Shown here: positions 1 through 6,154 of the stretch, piece by piece | Position numbering within the stretch: the stretch's first letter is position 1 | Layout: every line of letters begins with the position of its first letter | Source: Flavobacteriaceae bacterium | Lineage (GTDB): Bacteria > Bacteroidota > Bacteroidia > Flavobacteriales > Flavobacteriaceae | DNA: 6,483 nucleotides | NCBI GenBank assembly: GCA_020435885.1 | Contig: JAGQYU010000003.1 | Coordinates: 25,455 to 31,937, forward strand | Direction: 5' to 3' | Notes under the pieces: model-generated | Database searches by the model: none | What the model was told of the DNA's origin: nothing | The model's input: the letters and a program-made list of their open reading frames with translations, nothing else | Made by a program: the position numbers and the translations under genes

Positions 1-1635
1 GGAGATTATACTTGCTGGTGGATTCCTGGTGATTGGGATATTTACGAACACTTATATAACACTACAAAATTTTCAGAAATCGATGCTATCGCAAAGAGAA
101 ATCATCCAAATTTGGCACAAACCAATATCCCTGAAAATGCTGTAAATACTCCTGTTACCATGCGTGCGGAAAATGGTTTACATTTAAGTTTTCATGAGGC
201 CAATCTTACCAATTATGCAGGTATGACATTAAAGGTCGATCCTAAAAACCTCTCAATGATGAGTGAGTTGGTAGGTTCTGACATTCAACATCATAAAGCA
301 AAAGTTGTATTGCCATTTAAAACACCCTGGCGTACCATTCAAATCAGCGAAAATGCCAAAGATCTAATAGCCTCAAAATTGATTTTAAACTTGAACGAAC
401 CTAATAAATTAGGAGATGTAAGCTGGTTTAAGCCAAAAAAATATGTTGGTATTTGGTGGGAAATGCACATTGGAAAATCTACTTGGGATTATGGTATGAC
501 CCAAGACATGGGAACTTGGACAAATGCAAACAATCCACATGGAAAACATGGTGCCACTACTGAAAACACTATGAAGTATATTGATTTTGCTTCTAAAAAT
601 AATATAGGAGGTGTATTGGTAGAAGGCTGGAATACCGGTTGGGAACATTGGATTGGCTTTGAAGACCGAGAAGGCGTTTTCGATTTTGTAACTCCATACC
701 CAGATTATGACCTTAAAAAAATAGTAGATTATGCAAACAGCAAAGGTATAGAAATGATTATGCATCATGAAACCTCTGCTGCTCCAAGAACGTACGAAAA
801 GCAACTCGACACGGCTTATGCTTTAATGAAAAGCCTCGGAATTCATTCAGTTAAAACTGGTTACGTAGGCAAAATTATCCCAGCTGGGGAATATCATCAT
901 GGACAATGGATGGTAAATCATTACAGAAAAGTGTTAGAAACTGCTGCAAAATATAATATTGCAGTAAATGCACACGAACCTATTAAAGCCACTGGAATAC
1001 GCCGTACATATCCAAATGCTATTGCAAGAGAAGGCTTAAGAGGGCAAGAATTCAACGCATGGGCCAGTGACAGTGGTAACCCTCCGGAACATTTACCAAT
1101 TGTTGCTTTTACAAGGATGCTGGCAGGCCCTATTGACTTTACTCCGGGAGTTTTTGAAATATCATTAAAAACAAAACCTGATAATCAGATCAATACAACG
1201 TTGGCTCAGCAACTAGCACTCTATGTAGTTATTTACAGTCCTATCCAAATGGCTTGTGATCTTCCTGAAAATTATGAAGGTCATCCTGCTCTTCAATTCA
1301 TTAGAGATGTAGGCGTAGATTGGGAACAAACAGTTGTATTAAATGGAGAAGTTGGCGATTTTGTAACTATTGCCCGTCAGGAAAAAGGTACTAATAACTG
1401 GTTTGTTGGAAGTATTACGGATGAAAATAGTAGAGAAATAACTATTGATTTTTCATTTTTAGATGCCGACAAAACCTATGAAGCAACCATTTATAAAGAT
1501 GGCGAAGATGCACATTATAAAAACAATCCTACAAATTATGCCATTGAAAAAGTAGAGTTGACCAACTCAGCCGAAATGACCTTTAAACTAGCTGAAGGTG
1601 GCGGATTGGCTATAAGTTTGCTTCAAAAGAACTAA
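1..1635 (+). CDS. GH97 glycoside hydrolase, SusB-like inverting alpha-glucosidase (5' end missing)
   Basis: The frame is open from base 1, so the gene starts upstream; 544 codons are visible. The missing part should hold the signal peptide and the start of the N-terminal beta-sandwich. GH97 enzymes release glucose from the non-reducing end of alpha-glucans, usually in the periplasm. Visible parts are the rest of the N domain (WWIPGDWD near residue 6, HEANL at 65-69), the TIM barrel (about 105-440) and a C-terminal beta domain. From remembered SusB numbering, E326 (AHEP) aligns with general acid E508, E257 (HHET) with E439, E344 with calcium ligand E526 and E350 (RGQE) with E532. Spacings of 69, 18 and 24 residues match exactly. 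Glycine 287 (KTGYVG) sits where retaining GH97 enzymes carry the Asp nucleophile, which points to the inverting branch. Alpha-glucoside specificity is inferred. The TTG at 112 is internal, not a start. Confidence 0.93.
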   Translation, partial: GDYTCWWIPGDWDIYEHLYNTTKFSEIDAIAKRNHPNLAQTNIPENAVNTPVTMRAENGLHLSFHEANLTNYAGMTLKVDPKNLSMMSELVGSDIQHHKAKVVLPFKTPWRTIQISENAKDLIASKLILNLNEPNKLGDVSWFKPKKYVGIWWEMHIGKSTWDYGMTQDMGTWTNANNPHGKHGATTENTMKYIDFASKNNIGGVLVEGWNTGWEHWIGFEDREGVFDFVTPYPDYDLKKIVDYANSKGIEMIMHHETSAAPRTYEKQLDTAYALMKSLGIHSVKTGYVGKIIPAGEYHHGQWMVNHYRKVLETAAKYNIAVNAHEPIKATGIRRTYPNAIAREGLRGQEFNAWASDSGNPPEHLPIVAFTRMLAGPIDFTPGVFEISLKTKPDNQINTTLAQQLALYVVIYSPIQMACDLPENYEGHPALQFIRDVGVDWEQTVVLNGEVGDFVTIARQEKGTNNWFVGSITDENSREITIDFSFLDADKTYEATIYKDGEDAHYKNNPTNYAIEKVELTNSAEMTFKLAEGGGLAISLLQKN

Positions 1636-1665
1636 AGGTTTTTCCTAATAATAAATTTAGTATAG

Positions 1666-1694
1666 AAGAGGATGGTTAACCATCCTCTTTTTTT
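1666..1694 (+). terminator. Rho-independent terminator of the GH97 gene
   Basis: A perfect 10-bp stem (AAGAGGATGG at 1666-1675 with CCATCCTCTT at 1680-1689) closes a TTAA loop and runs into a T tract to 1694, with more T-rich sequence to 1703. It starts 30 nt after the GH97 stop codon. It should end that transcript and isolate the downstream small gene. Confidence 0.9.
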
Positions 1695-1722
1695 GTCTTT
1701 TTTAAAATTTGCCCCAGAAAAC

Positions 1723-1753
1723 TTGACATTACCTCTATTTATTTGTAAATTAG
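1723..1753 (+). promoter_or_regulatory. Possible promoter of the small hypothetical gene
   Basis: TTG at 1723-1725 (within a full TTGACA) is followed after 20 nt by TAAATTAG at 1746-1753, a 7 of 8 match to the Bacteroidota -7 element TAnnTTTG. This would start transcription almost at the ATG at 1760, giving a leaderless or nearly leaderless mRNA. TTTATTTG at 1738-1745 also matches 7 of 8 but lacks a well-placed -33 element. Some promoter is expected here because a strong terminator lies just upstream. Confidence 0.35.
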
Positions 1754-1759
1754 CATATT

Positions 1760-2131
1760 ATGTTAACTCTAGATAGAAATAGTAATTTAGCAATTTTAGA
1801 AGAATCGGTAAAATACTTAGAAAAGCAAGGTTTTAAAAACATCAGAGCTGAAATTAATGGTTATCAAATACCAACAAAATACCATAAGGTTGGTAGCCAA
1901 GAACATATTGGCCCTGATATAGAAGCTGAACTAAACGGAAGCAAACACTACTTTGAGATTGGTGTAAGATCTGAAAAACCTCAGCAGTTAAAATCTAAAT
2001 GGGAGTTTTTAGAAACGCTTTCCAAACTAAGACATTACCGCTTTAAAGTTATTACCAGACGAGGCCATTATAAGTTTACGCAAGATATGCTTGATGAACT
2101 TCGTATCGATCAAAATCCAATACGATTATAG
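1760..2131 (+). CDS. Small uncharacterised protein, possible degenerate PD-(D/E)XK fold
   Basis: A 123-residue protein starting at ATG 1760; there is no other Met before residue 110, so this is the only reasonable ATG start. It has no signal peptide or membrane segment and is probably cytoplasmic. Predicted order is an N-terminal amphipathic helix (residues 8-23), a strand, then GPDIEAEL (51-58), a short turn, HYFEIGV (63-69), a lysine-rich helix (75-90), a strand RFKVITRRGH (94-103) and a C-terminal helix. An acid after Pro (D53), then E66 thirteen residues later in a beta strand, resembles the PD-(D/E)XK nuclease core. However, the usual lysine two residues after the Glu is glycine (G68); K79 or K81 in the next helix could substitute. 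I do not recognise a named family and assign no function. It is transcribed alone, with terminators on both sides. Confidence 0.75.
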   Translation: MLTLDRNSNLAILEESVKYLEKQGFKNIRAEINGYQIPTKYHKVGSQEHIGPDIEAELNGSKHYFEIGVRSEKPQQLKSKWEFLETLSKLRHYRFKVITRRGHYKFTQDMLDELRIDQNPIRL

Positions 2132-2140
2132 GCCTAAAAC

Positions 2141-2208
2141 AATAACTTATTGCTATTGAGTTTCTAACCACAACGCTTAGAAATAGTTATTTCTTTTTTC
2201 TTTTTTTT
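2141..2208 (+). terminator. Nested hairpin terminator after the small gene
   Basis: An inner 7-bp stem (TTTCTAA 2161-2167 with TTAGAAA 2177-2183, 9-nt loop) lies inside an outer 7-bp pairing (AATAACT 2141-2147 with AGTTATT 2185-2191). A run of almost pure T, broken by two C, extends to 2208. The run ends 1 nt before the lrp stop codon on the other strand. The T tract is only on the plus-strand side, so this terminates the small gene; I see no matching tail for lrp. Confidence 0.65.
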
Positions 2209-2209
2209 G

Positions 2210-2665
2210 CTATATAGGTAAGTTGACCCCTGATTTTACCTCTGTCATAACAAAAGCACTTTGTACTTGCCTTATATTTTCTATGGACGCTAGTTTTTTA
2301 GCAACAAAATATTGGTAAGAGTCCATATCTTTAGCAACAACTTTCAGCAGATAATCAAACATACCACCAATATGGTAACACTCAATTACTTCTACAAGTT
2401 CTTGAATGTCTTCTTCAAATTTTGAAATAGAAGTAGCTTCATGCTGATTCAAAGAAATATTACAAAAAACCAATAAAGGAAAGCCTACTTTTTTTCTATT
2501 TATAACTGCTTTGTAAGACATTATGTAATCTTCTTTTTCCAACCTCTTAATTCGCTCAAAAATAGGCGTAGGTGTTAATCCTAATTTATTAGCCAACTCT
2601 TTTATAGTGAGTTTACTATTGTTATGCAATAGTCTTAAGATGGATTTATCAATTCTATCAATCAT
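2210..2665 (-). CDS. Lrp/AsnC family transcriptional regulator
   Basis: A 151-residue protein, the normal length for the family. The N-terminal winged helix-turn-helix covers residues 1-50 (start IDRIDKSILRLL, recognition region LTIKELANKLGLTPTPIFERIKRLE at about 19-43). The C-terminal RAM/AsnC ligand-binding domain covers about 62-142 and holds the conserved glycine-aspartate stretch HIGGMFDYLLKV (98-109). Lrp-type proteins form dimers to octamers and bind amino acids at RAM interfaces to control amino acid metabolism. The ATG at 2665 leads directly into the conserved N-terminus, so the start is secure. It is divergent from the PLP enzyme at 2819, which is its likely target, much as mdeR lies next to methionine gamma-lyase gene mdeA in Pseudomonas putida (established example; transfer here is inference). 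A GAA-N4-TTC palindrome sits 5 bp upstream of its start codon, consistent with self-regulation. The specific effector cannot be read from sequence. Confidence 0.95.
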   Translation of the reverse strand: MIDRIDKSILRLLHNNSKLTIKELANKLGLTPTPIFERIKRLEKEDYIMSYKAVINRKKVGFPLLVFCNISLNQHEATSISKFEEDIQELVEVIECYHIGGMFDYLLKVVAKDMDSYQYFVAKKLASIENIRQVQSAFVMTEVKSGVNLPI

Positions 2666-2669
2666 TACA

Positions 2670-2681
2670 GGAAATTATTCT
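2670..2681. promoter_or_regulatory. Candidate Lrp operator, site 1
   Basis: GGAAATTATTCT contains a GAA-N4-TTC inverted repeat (2671-2680) just upstream of the lrp start codon. It matches site 3 at 10 of 12 positions, and its centre lies exactly 100 bp from that of site 3. The assignment to this Lrp protein is inference. Confidence 0.35.
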
Positions 2682-2738
2682 AAAAATACTTAATAAAACT
2701 TCTTTAAAAGATAAATATACTATAATAAATATTAAAAA

Positions 2739-2751
2739 AGAATATAATTCT
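2739..2751. promoter_or_regulatory. Candidate Lrp operator, site 2
   Basis: AGAATATAATTCT is a perfect 5-bp inverted repeat around a 3-bp centre and includes GAA-N5-TTC. It lies upstream of the -33 element of the PLP gene promoter. Its centre is about 30.5 bp from that of site 3, close to three helical turns. The surrounding DNA is very AT-rich, so chance is possible. Confidence 0.35.
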
Positions 2752-2767
2752 ATTATTTATCATTTAA

Positions 2768-2798
2768 TTGGAAAATATTCCATTCTATATTATTTTTG
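2768..2798 (+). promoter_or_regulatory. Promoter of the PLP-dependent enzyme gene
   Basis: TTG at 2768-2770, a 20-nt spacer and TATTTTTG at 2791-2798 fit the Bacteroidota -33/-7 consensus, with the -7 element matching at all defined positions. Transcription should start a few bases downstream, giving a leader of roughly 12-17 nt before the ATG at 2819. The TTG here could be misread as a start codon in frame with the gene; its promoter role argues against that. Confidence 0.65.
2769..2782. promoter_or_regulatory. Candidate Lrp operator, site 3
   Basis: TGGAAAATATTCCA is an inverted repeat with 5-bp arms and a 4-bp centre. It overlaps the -33 TTG (2768-2770) and the spacer of the PLP gene promoter. 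A protein bound here would be expected to block RNA polymerase, or to act as a repositionable site in a multi-site Lrp complex. Confidence 0.42.
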
Positions 2799-2818
2799 AT
2801 ATACTAATAATTCATCCT

Positions 2819-4069
2819 ATGAAAGAACATCGTTTTAGTCCGGAAAGTCTTATGATGAGCTACGGCTATAACCCAGAACTATCAGAAGGTTCTGTGAAAT
2901 GCCCTATATTCCAAACTTCAACTTTTGAATATAGAACTGCTGAAGAAGCCAAAGCATTTTTTGAGCTTGCTTACGGATTACGTGATAAAGGCCCAAAAGA
3001 AGAATTAGGCCTAATTTACAGCCGTATTAACAACCCAAACCTTGAAATCTTAGAGAACAGATTGTGTTTATGGGACAAGGCTGATGATTGTGCTGTATTT
3101 GAAAGTGGTATGGCGGCGATCAGCACCATAATGCTTGAATTTTTAAAACCTGGCGATCTTTTAGTCCACGGAAATCCACTTTATGGAGGAACCGATCATT
3201 TTATTGAGCATTTTCTAACCAGTATTGGTATTGAGGTAATGAATGTCCATGCTGATGAAAGTATTGATAACGTTATCAAACAAATAGAAGCCTCCGGAAA
3301 AGCAGATAAGTTAGCAATGATCTATTTTGAAACTCCGGCCAATCCAACCAATGATATTATGGATATTGAGGCTTACAGCAAAATAGCCAAACGTTTCAGT
3401 ACAGCAGACAGAAAAGTATATCTGGCAGTTGACAATACATATATGGGGCCTATTTGGCAGCATCCATTACAATTTGGTGCGGATATAGTGGTATATTCTG
3501 CCACAAAATATATAGGCGGTCATAGTGATTTAATTGCAGGTGCTGTTCTAGGATCAAAAGATATTATGGTAAGGGTAAAAACGCTTCGTACATTTCTTGG
3601 CAATATGCTTGGACCACACACGGCTTGGTTATTACTTAGAAGTTTGGAAACGCTAAAAGTTAGAATGGACAGACAGACAAAAAATGCCCAGCAAATAGCT
3701 GAATTTCTCAATAATCATCCTAAAGTGGAACATGTAAACTATCTTGGTTTACTTAAAGAAGGAACTCCGGAGTACGCTATCTATAAAAAACAATGCGAAG
3801 CTCCTGGAGCTATGATATCCGTTTACGTAAAAGGTGGTGAAAAAGAAGCTTTTAAATGTTTAAACGCTCTAAAATTATTCAAATTAGCTGTAAGTCTTGG
3901 CAGTACCGAAAGTTTGGCTCAACATCCAAAAACTATGACCCATGCAGGAGTTAATGCTGAGCATAGAGAACGTATGAATATTACCGATAATTTGATACGC
4001 TTATCAATAGGCGTTGAAAATGCTGAAGATATTATTTGGGATCTAGACCAAGCCTTGGCAAGTATATAA
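2819..4069 (+). CDS. PLP-dependent Cys/Met metabolism enzyme (cystathionine gamma-synthase / methionine gamma-lyase family)
   Basis: A 416-residue fold-type I PLP enzyme starting at ATG 2819; an upstream in-frame TTG at 2768 is part of the promoter. K230 (SATKYIGGH) forms the Schiff base, D205 (AVDNTY) contacts the pyridine nitrogen, Y67 and R69 (YSR) bind the phosphate of the neighbouring subunit's PLP, Y122 (LYGGT) stacks on PLP, and R394 (IRLSIG) binds the substrate carboxylate. Against remembered P. putida methionine gamma-lyase numbering (Y59, R61, Y114, D186, K211, R375), offsets are 8 for the first three and 19 for the rest, so the core is intact. The lyase's Cys116 is replaced by G124. 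A longer stretch before YSR (about 47-65) distinguishes this subgroup. The divergent Lrp-type neighbour favours amino acid catabolism, but gamma-synthase, gamma-lyase and beta-lyase activities cannot be separated from sequence. Confidence 0.93.
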   Translation: MKEHRFSPESLMMSYGYNPELSEGSVKCPIFQTSTFEYRTAEEAKAFFELAYGLRDKGPKEELGLIYSRINNPNLEILENRLCLWDKADDCAVFESGMAAISTIMLEFLKPGDLLVHGNPLYGGTDHFIEHFLTSIGIEVMNVHADESIDNVIKQIEASGKADKLAMIYFETPANPTNDIMDIEAYSKIAKRFSTADRKVYLAVDNTYMGPIWQHPLQFGADIVVYSATKYIGGHSDLIAGAVLGSKDIMVRVKTLRTFLGNMLGPHTAWLLLRSLETLKVRMDRQTKNAQQIAEFLNNHPKVEHVNYLGLLKEGTPEYAIYKKQCEAPGAMISVYVKGGEKEAFKCLNALKLFKLAVSLGSTESLAQHPKTMTHAGVNAEHRERMNITDNLIRLSIGVENAEDIIWDLDQALASI

Positions 4070-4070
4070 A

Positions 4071-4544
4071 CTATTCATGGTGATATGGCTCATTCTTTAA
4101 AATGGTAAAAGCACGGTACAACTGTTCAACCATAAAAAGACGAATCATTTGATGCGAAAATGTCATTTTAGATAATGATATTTTCGCATTTGCCTTTTTA
4201 TATACTTCATCAGAAAAACCATAAGGCCCGCCCACAACAAATACCAATTGTTTTATACCAGAATTCATCTTTTTTTGCAAAAGATCAGCAAACTCAACAG
4301 AGCGAAATCCCTTCCCTTTTTCATCCAATAAGATCAGTTCATCAGAAGAATCTAATTGCTTCAAAATCAGCTCTCCTTCTTTCTCTTTTTGTTGATTTTC
4401 AGTTAGATTTTTAGCATTTTTTATATCAGGAATAACAATCATTTTAAACTTACTATAAAACCCCAACCGCTTTTGATAATCATCAATCAACTGTTGTAAG
4501 TTTTTATCATCCGTTTTACCTATGACCAATAGTTTTATTTTCAT
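4071..4544 (-). CDS. rlmH: 23S rRNA (pseudouridine1915-N3)-methyltransferase RlmH
   Basis: A 157-residue SPOUT-class methyltransferase, close to the usual length of about 155. It methylates N3 of pseudouridine 1915 in helix 69 of 23S rRNA on assembled 70S ribosomes, using S-adenosylmethionine, and works as a dimer in the cytoplasm. Diagnostic features are the N-terminus MKIKLLVIGK, LLDEKGKG (72-79), the knot SAM-binding loop VGGPYGF (104-110), LSKMTFSHQMIR (124-135) and the family-typical C-terminal tail RAFTILKNEPYHHE (144-157). The ATG at 4544 gives the standard N-terminus. Its stop codon is 1 nt from the stop of the convergent PLP enzyme gene, and its start is 44 bp from divergent nadC. 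Confidence 0.97.
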   Translation of the reverse strand: MKIKLLVIGKTDDKNLQQLIDDYQKRLGFYSKFKMIVIPDIKNAKNLTENQQKEKEGELILKQLDSSDELILLDEKGKGFRSVEFADLLQKKMNSGIKQLVFVVGGPYGFSDEVYKKANAKISLSKMTFSHQMIRLFMVEQLYRAFTILKNEPYHHE

Positions 4545-4555
4545 GAAGTAAATAT

Positions 4556-4587
4556 AAAACTTATTTTTGCTTGCAAAGTCCTATCAA
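4556..4587 (-). promoter_or_regulatory. Possible rlmH promoter
   Basis: Reading the minus strand, TTG (4587-4585), a 21-nt spacer and TAAGTTTT (4563-4556, 7 of 8 to TAnnTTTG) lie just ahead of the rlmH ATG at 4544. An alternative -7, TATATTTA (4556-4549), lacks a well-spaced -33 element. The call is weak, but some promoter must lie in or near this 44-bp gap. Confidence 0.3.
4562..4569 (+). promoter_or_regulatory. -7 element of the nadC promoter
   Basis: TATTTTTG matches the Bacteroidota -7 consensus at every defined position and ends 19 nt before the nadC ATG, nearly the same distance as in the PLP enzyme gene. At the expected -33 position (4539-4541) there is TTT instead of TTG, inside the first codons of rlmH, so the upstream half is imperfect. 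Confidence 0.45.
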
Positions 4588-4588
4588 T

Positions 4589-5446
4589 ATGATCAGTAAA
4601 GAACAATTTCAGCAAGAGCTAGATATAATCATTAAAAATGCTATCCGTGAAGATGTTGGTGATGGAGATCACAGCTCACTGGCATGCATCCCAAAAGAAG
4701 TCAAAGGAAAAGCCAAACTTTTGGTAAAAGACGAAGGAATTATTGCCGGAGTTGAGTTTGCCAAAATGGTTTTTAACTATATTGATGAAAGCTTAAAGGT
4801 TGAAACGCTTATAGAAGATGGAGCGAAAGTAAGTTTTGGTGATGTTGTTTTTTATGTTGAAGGAAGTTCCCAATCCATTCTAAAAGCAGAACGATTGGTA
4901 TTAAACGCTATGCAGCGGATGAGTGCCATCGCTACAAAAACACGTCTTTTTGCAGACTTATTAAAAGGTACAAAAACGAAAATATTAGATACCCGAAAAA
5001 CCACCCCCGGAATACGTGCTTTGGAAAAATGGGCAGTAAAAATAGGTGGCGGAGAAAATCATAGATTTGCTTTATATGATATGATTATGCTGAAAGACAA
5101 TCATATAGATTTTGCCGGAGGCATTACAAAAGCAATTGATAAAACGAAACAATACTTAAAAGATACTAATAAAGAGCTTAAAATAATTGTGGAGGCCAGA
5201 GATTTAAAAGAGGTTGAAATAATTTTACAGTCAGAAGGGGTGTATAGAATTTTGTTAGATAACTTTAATTATGATGATACTAAAAAAGCTGTAAAAATAA
5301 TTGGCAATAAATGTTTAACAGAGTCTTCTGGTGGAATTACTGAAGAAACAGCCAGAAAATATGCCGAATGCGGTGTAAATTATATTTCATCAGGAGCGCT
5401 GACACATTCGGTCTATAATATGGATCTAAGCCTGAAAGCTGTGTAA
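4589..5446 (+). CDS. nadC: Quinolinate phosphoribosyltransferase (decarboxylating)
   Basis: A 285-residue protein of normal length that converts quinolinate and PRPP to nicotinate mononucleotide, CO2 and pyrophosphate, the entry step to NAD in de novo synthesis. It acts as a cytoplasmic dimer with an N-terminal sandwich domain and a C-terminal alpha/beta barrel. Visible motifs are EDVGDGDHSS (21-30), NAMQRMS (106-112), DTRKTTPG (134-141), GGGENHR (153-159), MLKDNH (167-172), VEARDL (201-206), LLDNF (223-227), SGGI (247-250) and SSGALTH (267-273). These supply the Arg, His and Lys residues that bind quinolinate and the acidic residues for PRPP and magnesium. ATG 4589 is preferred over the in-frame TTG at 4571, which falls at or near the expected transcription start. 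nadA and nadB are not in the window. The stop codon is 1 nt from that of convergent pcm. Confidence 0.97.
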   Translation: MISKEQFQQELDIIIKNAIREDVGDGDHSSLACIPKEVKGKAKLLVKDEGIIAGVEFAKMVFNYIDESLKVETLIEDGAKVSFGDVVFYVEGSSQSILKAERLVLNAMQRMSAIATKTRLFADLLKGTKTKILDTRKTTPGIRALEKWAVKIGGGENHRFALYDMIMLKDNHIDFAGGITKAIDKTKQYLKDTNKELKIIVEARDLKEVEIILQSEGVYRILLDNFNYDDTKKAVKIIGNKCLTESSGGITEETARKYAECGVNYISSGALTHSVYNMDLSLKAV

Positions 5447-5447
5447 A

Positions 5448-6098
5448 TTACTTTTCCTTTTCCTGTAACATAGGTACAAAACGGAATTCACCAAATTCAT
5501 GTTTTTCAAATTCCTTTTCTCCAGTACGGATGTAAAGTGTCATTACTTGCACATCATCCCCAACAGGAATAACTAACTTCCCTCCTATTTTTAATTGTTC
5601 TAATAAAGGTTTTGGCACAAAAGGCGCCCCGGCTGTTACCAATATTTTATCGAATGGAGCATATTCTTCCCAACCCTTGTAACCATCACCATACTTTAGT
5701 TTTTTGGCTACATAACCTAATTTAGGCAAAAACTTACGAGTCTTTTCATAAAGCTCTTTCTGCCTTTCAATACTATAAACTTCCGCTTTAAGCGCTATCA
5801 ATACAGCAGTCTGATAACCAGAACCTGTACCTATTTCCAGTACTTTATCTCCTGCTTCTATTTGAAGTAGTTCTGTTTGAAAAGCAACTGTATAGGGTTG
5901 TGAAATGGTCTGCCCTGCACCAATCGGAAAAGCTTTATCTTGATAGGCAAAATCAATAAAACCAGAGTCCATAAAAAGATGTCTAGGTATTTCAGAAATA
6001 GCTTTCAATATATTTTCATCAGAAATTCCTTTACTTTTTACAACTTTAACCAGCTGGTTTCTAAGACCTTTGTGCTTGGGTGTATCATTGATTACCAT
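5448..6098 (-). CDS. pcm: Protein-L-isoaspartate O-methyltransferase
   Basis: A 216-residue class I SAM-dependent methyltransferase, the usual size. It methylates isoaspartyl residues formed by deamidation or isomerisation in ageing proteins, which starts their return to normal aspartate. Visible features are the substrate-loop motif QTISQPY (63-69), the SAM-binding glycine loop VLEIGTGSGYQTAVL (86-100), an acidic strand end SIER (109-112), GDGYKGW (137-143), and APFDKILVTAGAPFVPKPLL (147-166) followed by LKIGGKLVIPVG. No signal peptide is present, so it should be cytoplasmic. The ATG at 6098 gives a short standard N-terminal extension. The gene is convergent with nadC (1-nt gap between stops) and divergent from the oxidoreductase at 6179. 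I found no convincing -7/-33 pair for it in the AT-rich gap 6099-6178. Confidence 0.96.
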   Translation of the reverse strand: MVINDTPKHKGLRNQLVKVVKSKGISDENILKAISEIPRHLFMDSGFIDFAYQDKAFPIGAGQTISQPYTVAFQTELLQIEAGDKVLEIGTGSGYQTAVLIALKAEVYSIERQKELYEKTRKFLPKLGYVAKKLKYGDGYKGWEEYAPFDKILVTAGAPFVPKPLLEQLKIGGKLVIPVGDDVQVMTLYIRTGEKEFEKHEFGEFRFVPMLQEKEK

Positions 6099-6154
6099 GC
6101 AGTGAAATTAATTAAATAATTTTATAAAAGAATCATTAAAAAACTCATATTTCT

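Noticed and set aside
112..114. TTG as the start of the GH97 gene
   Set aside because: The frame is open back to base 1 and residues 1-37 carry GH97-like sequence (WWIPGDWD), so this codon is internal.
409..804. Minus-strand open frame of 131 codons
   Set aside because: It lies wholly inside the GH97 gene, whose catalytic residues are intact, and its translation has no recognisable domain and a biased hydrophobic/aromatic mix typical of antisense frames.
2140..2158. Small CAATA/TATTG hairpins as an lrp terminator
   Set aside because: The stems are short and very AT-rich, and no T tract follows on the minus strand.
2710..2761. GATAAAT / ATTTATC inverted repeat as a larger regulatory palindrome
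   Set aside because: Seven-base AT-only matches this far apart are expected by chance in this gap, and the symmetry axis does not coincide with the promoter or the GAA-TTC sites.
3520..3711. Minus-strand open frame of 63 codons
   Set aside because: It is antisense to the conserved core of the PLP enzyme, with no promoter or recognisable product.
4175..4414. Plus-strand open frame of 79 codons
   Set aside because: It is antisense to rlmH, low in complexity and has no family features.
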